Shown here one piece after another: positions 59,736 to 64,000 of a stretch of DNA of 64,000 nt (position 1 is its first letter; every line of letters begins with the position of its first letter). This DNA comes from Capillimicrobium parvum. GTDB lineage: Bacteria > Actinomycetota > Thermoleophilia > Solirubrobacterales > Solirubrobacteraceae. The notes beneath the pieces are model-generated. The model saw only the letters and a program-made list of their open reading frames with translations, had not been told where the DNA came from and did no database searches. Position numbers and translations under genes: made by a program. The stretch spans positions 4,898,001-4,962,000 of the forward strand of contig NZ_CP087164.1 in the NCBI RefSeq assembly GCF_021172045.1, read 5' to 3'.

Positions 59736-60275
59736 ATGCGCGTCCTCGCCCTGGCCGACGCACCGCCGGCCGTCATCCCGCGCGACGTCGACGCCATCCT
59801 CTGGGTCGGCGACCTCGAGCCCGCGTGGGTCGAGCCGATCCGCGATCTCGCGGTGCCGAAGCTCGGCGTGCACGGCAACCACGACGCACCCGGCGCGCTC
59901 GCGGACTTCGGCGTCACCGACGTCCACCTGCGCGTCGAGCCGCTCGGGCCGCTGACCGTCACGGGCTTCGAGGGCTGTCCGCGCTACCGGCGTGACGGGC
60001 GCTACCAGTTCACCCAGGACGAGGCGACCGCGCTCGCCGCAAGCCTGCCGCCGGCCGACGTGCTCATCACCCACGCCCCGCCGCTCGGCGTCAACGACGA
60101 GCCCGACGACCCCGCCCACACCGGCTTCGCCGCACTGGACGGCTGGGTGCGCCGCCACAGGCCGCGGTGGCTGCTGCACGGGCACACGCACCCGCGGCCG
60201 TTCGGCGCGACACGCCGGATCGGCGACACCACAGTCGTCCACGTCCACGGCGGGGCGATCGTCGACTTTGGCTGA
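59736..60275 (+). CDS. Calcineurin-like metallophosphoesterase
   Basis: The 179-aa protein has VGDLEPAW, GVHGNHDAPG (GNHD/E), LITHAPP and LLHGHTHPRP (GHxH), the usual metal-ligand order of small YfcE/MJ0936-type phosphoesterases; the first D-x-H motif is reduced (ALADAPP), which may weaken one metal site. The start ATG at 59736 lies in a CCCCC-ATGCG context with no strong ribosome site. Confidence 0.88.
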   Translation: MRVLALADAPPAVIPRDVDAILWVGDLEPAWVEPIRDLAVPKLGVHGNHDAPGALADFGVTDVHLRVEPLGPLTVTGFEGCPRYRRDGRYQFTQDEATALAASLPPADVLITHAPPLGVNDEPDDPAHTGFAALDGWVRRHRPRWLLHGHTHPRPFGATRRIGDTTVVHVHGGAIVDFG

Positions 60276-60454
60276 AGAGTCGCGCGCCGGCGGGACTGCC
60301 TCGCTCCACGGGGCGCATCCCCGGCGCACCGCCCGTGCGACTGACCGGGGCGGCGCGTTGCGACAGTTGCCCTGACCCCCGCCGCTCTGCGACAGTCGCT
60401 CGCGCGTCCCCGCCGGTCACCGCGCCGGCGACATCCCACCCCATTGGAGGCAGC

Positions 60455-60868
60455 ATGCCGCAGATCCCCCTGGCCGCGGACTACCCGTTCCTGAACATCC
60501 TCTGGTCGATGCTCGTCTTCGTCGGATTCGTGTTCTGGATCTGGCTGGCCATCACCGTGTTCATGGACGTCTTTCGTCGCCACGACATCGGTGGATTCAC
60601 GAAGGCGTTGTGGATCATCTTCGTGATCTTCCTGCCCCTGTTGGGCGTCCTGATCTACCTCATCGTGTACCACAACTCGATGGCCGACCGGAACGTCAAG
60701 CAGGTGCAGGCCGCGCAGGCCGCGTTCGACCAGCAGGTCCGCGAGGCCGCCGGCAAGTCGGGCCCGGCCACGGAGATCGCCACGGCCAAGAGCCTGCTCG
60801 ACGCCGGCGCGATCACGCAGGCCGAGTACGACGACCTCAAGAGCAAGGCCCTGGCCGCGCAGGCCTGA
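60455..60868 (+). CDS. PLD-nuclease-N/SHOCT membrane protein
   Basis: The 137-aa protein has two N-terminal helices (FLNILWSMLVFVGFVFWIWL, LWIIFVIFLPLLGVLIYLIV) of the PLDc_N type, an Ala/Gln-rich linker and a C-terminal SHOCT motif (IATAKSLLDAGAITQAEYDDLKSKAL). RBS TTGGAGGCAGC precedes the ATG at 60455. Such proteins are common in actinobacteria; probably an oligomerising envelope protein. Confidence 0.88.
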   Translation: MPQIPLAADYPFLNILWSMLVFVGFVFWIWLAITVFMDVFRRHDIGGFTKALWIIFVIFLPLLGVLIYLIVYHNSMADRNVKQVQAAQAAFDQQVREAAGKSGPATEIATAKSLLDAGAITQAEYDDLKSKALAAQA

Positions 60869-60917
60869 GCCGTTCCGCCCGACCCGCCGCGGCACTCGCC
60901 GCGGCGGTCTTCGGGAG

Positions 60918-60999
<82 letters not shown>

Positions 61000-61116
61000 A
61001 GGGTTCCTGCGCCGGAGTTTAGCCCGAACGGGGCCGGCCTTCCCCCGCGACTGCACGCGAGGGCGGCAGCGGCGCCGCGCCCTCGCACGGCGACCGGATG
61101 CGATCGCGGCGGCGCC

Positions 61117-62253
61117 TCAGCCCGCGTCGCGCAGCCGCTGCGCCTCGGGCAGCGACTCGAGCTTCTTCAGGGTGTGGTTCTCGATCTGGCGGATCCGCTC
61201 GCGCGTGACGTTGAACGCGCGGCCGACCTCCTCGAGCGTCCGCGGACGCTCGCCGGTCAGCCCGAAGCGCATCTCGATGACCTCGCGCTCGCGCTGCGGC
61301 AGTGCCGCCAGCGCCTTGCGCACGTTCTCGCGGCGCAGGTTCTCCGACGCCAGCTCGAACGGCGACTCGGCGGTCTGGTCCTCGACGAAGTCGCCGAGCT
61401 CGGACTCGTCCTCCTCACCGATCGGCTTCTCGAGCGAGATCGGCTGCTGGGACATGCGCAGGATGTCGCGCACCTCCCGCTGCGAGCACTCGAGCTCGCG
61501 CGCGATCTCCTCGGGAGTCGGCTCGCGGCCGAGCGACTGCACGAGCTGGCGCTCGACGTGGACGACCTTGTTGAGCTTCTCGACCATGTGCACGGGGATG
61601 CGGATGGTGCGGCCCTTGTCGGCGATCGCCCGCGTCACCGCCTGGCGGATCCACCAGGTGGCGTACGTCGAGAACTTGTAGCCGCGGCGGTAATCGAACT
61701 TCTCCACCGCGCGGATGAGACCCAGCGATCCCTCCTGAATGAGGTCCAGGAACGTCAGGCCCCGGCCGAGATAGCCCTTGGCGATCGACACGACGAGCCG
61801 CAGGTTCGCCTCGACCATCTGCTGCTTGGCCGCCATGTCGCCGCGCTCGATGCGCTTGGCCAGCGACACCTCCTCCTGTGCCGTCAGCAGCGGCACACGG
61901 CCGATGCTGCGCAGGTAGAGCCGCAGCGAGTCCAGCGACGGCTCGACCGTGAGGTCGATCTCCGGTTTCTTCGGCGCCGCGTCGACGGCGTCGTCGTCCT
62001 TGTCGCGCTTGGGCTCGGAGCCTCCGGCGACGGGCTTGCCGTCCGCCCCCACGATGTCGATCCCCTGATCGACGAGGTGGGTGTGCAGCTCGGAGATCTG
62101 CTCCTTCGTGACCTCGATCTCCTCGAGGCACGTCGTGATCTCCTCGATGGTAAGAAATCCGCGCTCGTGGCCGCCAACGATGAGCGGCTGGAGCTCCTCG
62201 AGCTCGTGAATCGGAGCCTCGTCCGCGAGCAGTACGTCAGCCTTGTCCGTCAA
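61117..62253 (-). CDS. rpoD: Primary RNA polymerase sigma factor (sigma-70)
   Basis: The 378-aa protein has region 1.2-like [20 protein letters not shown], region 2 ([40 protein letters not shown]), region 3 and region 4 with the HTH ([32 protein letters not shown]). The WWIRQ and promoter -10 recognition residues are intact. I choose the TTG at 62251-62253 because AGGGGGAGC lies 6 nt upstream; GTG at 62274 gives 385 aa. The N-terminal ~90 residues are a short region 1.1-like helix bundle and a Lys/Asp linker. Confidence 0.95.
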   Translation of the reverse strand: MTDKADVLLADEAPIHELEELQPLIVGGHERGFLTIEEITTCLEEIEVTKEQISELHTHLVDQGIDIVGADGKPVAGGSEPKRDKDDDAVDAAPKKPEIDLTVEPSLDSLRLYLRSIGRVPLLTAQEEVSLAKRIERGDMAAKQQMVEANLRLVVSIAKGYLGRGLTFLDLIQEGSLGLIRAVEKFDYRRGYKFSTYATWWIRQAVTRAIADKGRTIRIPVHMVEKLNKVVHVERQLVQSLGREPTPEEIARELECSQREVRDILRMSQQPISLEKPIGEEDESELGDFVEDQTAESPFELASENLRRENVRKALAALPQREREVIEMRFGLTGERPRTLEEVGRAFNVTRERIRQIENHTLKKLESLPEAQRLRDAG

Positions 62254-62347
62254 ACCTGCTCCCCCTGGGTACACAGCCGATCGTCAGAGAACGCACGTGC
62301 TCGGACCCGTATCGACCAAGACCCGCTCGTCCTTGATCCCCGCCCTC

Positions 62348-62361
62348 TCACTCCTGAGTGA
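62348..62361. promoter_or_regulatory. Small inverted repeat in the rpoD/folE2 divergent region
   Basis: TCACTC-CT-GAGTGA, 28 bp upstream of the folE2 ATG, within the 136-bp region shared with the divergent sigma factor gene. It may be a weak operator; there is no direct proof. Confidence 0.35.
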
Positions 62362-62389
62362 TAGCACAGCGTCACGCTAGGGTTGAAAC

Positions 62390-63364
62390 ATGAAGCTCGT
62401 CGCCTCTCCAGACGTCCAGGCTAGCCAACCGACGGTCCAGATCTCGCTTTCGCGAGTGGGGGTGACCGGCGTGGAGAAGGTCATCCGCGTCGCGCATCAG
62501 CTGTTCTGGGCGCGTCTGGAGTGCTTCGTGGATCTGGGGCCGCGCCAAAAGGGCGCGCACATGTCTCGTTTCGAGGAGACGGTGAACGACGTCATCGGCG
62601 AGGTCATCCTCAACGAGGAGGCCTTCAGGGCCGAGATGCTGGCCGTACGCATCGCCGAGTTGGTGCGCGAGCGCCAGGGCGCCCTGCGCGCCGAGGTGAC
62701 GATCGCCGCGCGCTATCCGGAGTACAAGCCGGCGCCGGTCTCCGGCATCCGCACGCAGGAGATCTACACGATGTTCGGCGGCGCGGTGGCCGCGGAGTCG
62801 GGCACCCGGCGGCTCGTCGGCGTCGCCGCCCAGGGCATGACCGCCTGCCCGTGCGCCCAGCAGCTCGTCGCCGGCGCTGCGCGAGAGCGCCTCGACGAGC
62901 ACGGCTTCAGCGACGACCAGATCGAGCAGATCCTCGACGACGTCCCGGTGGCGACCCACAACCAGCGCGGCCTCGGCACGCTGCACATCGGCTGCCCCGA
63001 GGACTGCGACGTCGAGCTCGACGCCGAGGCGCTGCTCGGCATCGTCGAGAACTCGATGTCCAGCGAGATCTATGAGCTGATGAAGCGCTCCGACGAGGGC
63101 GCGGTCGTCGAGAAGGCCCACCGGCGGCCGCGGTTCGTCGAGGACTGCGTGCGTGAGATGGTCCTCGGCGTCGTCGACGAGCTGCCGATCCTCACCGACC
63201 AGCACTTCGTCTCCGCCCGCCAGGAGAACCTCGAGACGATCCACCAGCACAACGTGGTCGCCGAGCGCTTCGGGCTTCTCGGCGAGCTGCGCCACGAGCT
63301 GGGCACGGGCGAGCACGCCGCGCGGCACACGTCGATGCGGGAATGGATGGACGGGCGGGGCTAG
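62390..63364 (+). CDS. folE2: GTP cyclohydrolase IB (FolE2/MptA family)
   Basis: The 324-aa enzyme makes dihydroneopterin triphosphate from GTP for folate. Signatures are GVTGVEKVIRVAHQLFWARL, LGPRQKGAHMSRFEE, MTACPCAQQLVAGAA (the metal-ligand Cys) and FVEDCVREMVLG, all of the FolE2/MptA family, which can use Mn instead of Zn. The ATG start follows GTTGAAAC. It is divergent from the sigma factor gene. No folE (type IA) is in the window. Confidence 0.94.
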   Translation: MKLVASPDVQASQPTVQISLSRVGVTGVEKVIRVAHQLFWARLECFVDLGPRQKGAHMSRFEETVNDVIGEVILNEEAFRAEMLAVRIAELVRERQGALRAEVTIAARYPEYKPAPVSGIRTQEIYTMFGGAVAAESGTRRLVGVAAQGMTACPCAQQLVAGAARERLDEHGFSDDQIEQILDDVPVATHNQRGLGTLHIGCPEDCDVELDAEALLGIVENSMSSEIYELMKRSDEGAVVEKAHRRPRFVEDCVREMVLGVVDELPILTDQHFVSARQENLETIHQHNVVAERFGLLGELRHELGTGEHAARHTSMREWMDGRG

Positions 63365-63933
63365 ACCCCGGCGCTCTCGCCATCCCGCGTACGGGCCCGG
63401 TCGCGCGCCGCGAGCGTCCGCCGCAGCCCGAAGAAGTACTCGACGCCCGACATCACGGTCACGGCGACCGTCACGTAGACGAGCGCGTCGAGCCACACCG
63501 GCGAGCCGCTGACCGCGATGAGCAGGAAGATCGTCGCCACCTGCAGCGCGGTCTTGACCTTGCCCCAGCGGTTGGCGGAGATGACGACCCCCTGGGAGCC
63601 GACCGCCATGCGGCTCATCGTCACCGCCAGCTCGCGCGCGATGATCACCATCGCCACCCAGGCGGGCAGGCGGTCGAGCGACACGAGCGCCACCAGCGCG
63701 GCGACGACGAGCAGCTTGTCGGCGACCGGGTCCATGAGCTTGCCGAAGGTCGTCACCGCGCCGCGCGAGCGCGCGATGTAGCCGTCGACCCAGTCGGTGA
63801 TCGACGCGAGCGCGAACACGATCGCGGCGAGGAGGTCGCCGTTGGGCGTCTCGTCCAGCAACGCCACCACCACGACCGGCACCAGCAGGATCCGCAGCAG
63901 GGTGAGGACGTTGGGGATGTTGATCGGGAACAC
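63361..63933 (-). CDS. pgsA: CDP-diacylglycerol-glycerol-3-phosphate 3-phosphatidyltransferase
   Basis: The 190-aa membrane protein carries the CDP-alcohol phosphatidyltransferase motif in order: DGYIARSRGAVTTFGKLMDP followed by VADK (D-G-x2-A-R-x8-G-x3-D-x3-D). The N-terminus NIPNVLTLLRILLVPVVVVA is typical of PgsA. It makes phosphatidylglycerophosphate. It ends 4 bp inside the convergent folE2. Confidence 0.94.
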   Translation of the reverse strand: MFPINIPNVLTLLRILLVPVVVVALLDETPNGDLLAAIVFALASITDWVDGYIARSRGAVTTFGKLMDPVADKLLVVAALVALVSLDRLPAWVAMVIIARELAVTMSRMAVGSQGVVISANRWGKVKTALQVATIFLLIAVSGSPVWLDALVYVTVAVTVMSGVEYFFGLRRTLAARDRARTRDGESAGV

Positions 63934-63950
63934 GGCTCTCCGTTAGAACG

Positions 63951-64000
63951 TTATGCCTCGGGCGCAGCTGCGGCGTTTCTCGACGCGCCGGCGCTCGCCG
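63951..64000 (-). CDS. Possible C-terminal end of the gene upstream of pgsA (partial)
   Basis: A minus-strand frame entering from the right edge ends at TAA 63951-63953 with SAGASRNAAAAPEA. In actinobacteria rimO often precedes pgsA, but 16 residues cannot identify it. An alternative frame ending at 63943 is also open. Confidence 0.25.
   Translation of the reverse strand, partial: ASAGASRNAAAAPEA

Overview
The window is very GC-rich, uses many GTG/TTG starts and 4-nt GTGA/ATGA gene overlaps, and carries a gene set typical of deep-branching Actinobacteriota. These include a QcrCAB-type cytochrome bc complex with a three-helix Tat-type Rieske protein, PDWY cytochrome b, PucR-type regulators, secreted decapeptide-repeat proteins, LigD-type polymerase and FolE2. 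I infer a member of the Thermoleophilia/Solirubrobacterales; no rRNA is present to prove it.

Layout. 1-545 is the tail of a xanthine-dehydrogenase-type molybdoenzyme. 546-4443 holds a lipoprotein hydrolase, SelO and an M15 peptidase. 4499-21518 is a single minus-strand block of 20 genes, 17 adjacent pairs of which overlap by 4 nt and two more by 1 nt. In transcription order it encodes cytochrome oxidase CoxB-CoxA, two membrane proteins (one CtaG-like), diheme cytochrome c, Rieske protein, cytochrome b, an Mrp/Mbh-type cation antiporter module (E-F-G-A'-B-C-D), a formate dehydrogenase (FdhA-FdhB-NrfD), a 95-aa unknown and a PRC-barrel/ferritin-like protein. FdhA is interrupted by an in-frame TGA that I read as selenocysteine, because the context matches Sec formate dehydrogenases and a perfect 7-bp hairpin with a GGUCU loop follows it. 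Together the block looks like a formate-to-oxygen respiratory chain with a cation-transport module. The oxidase subunit I lacks the usual D- and K-channel residues although its metal ligands are intact.

21561-35763 is ordinary chromosome: a DUF7218-like protein with a possible ATC start, a GAF/PucR regulator, acetoacetate decarboxylase family enzyme, ABC substrate-binding lipoprotein, DHA2 exporter, MoaD-like/BNR-repeat pair, a decapeptide-repeat secreted protein, a Phd/Doc-like toxin-antitoxin pair, dodecin, exonuclease III, LigD polymerase domain, a VPS62-like membrane protein and a PepSY protein. 35870-50643 holds a lone AAA ATPase, a DUF1254 protein, a decayed molybdopterin oxidoreductase, an SDR, an MMPL transporter with its two-component system, a DUF6220-like protein and a secreted polysaccharide lyase.

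51869-56886 is a roughly 5-kb integrated element in tRNA-Thr(GGT). The intact tRNA lies at its right end and a displaced 3' half-tRNA at its left end; 12-bp tandem repeats lie just inside both ends. It carries a phage zinc-finger protein, a terminase-small-like protein, a broken HK97-type capsid gene and a few cargo genes, but no visible integrase. From 56974 onward come housekeeping genes: DUF1269, UspA-like, DsbA family, Bax-inhibitor family, phosphoesterase, SHOCT protein, tRNA-Tyr, primary sigma factor, folE2 and pgsA.
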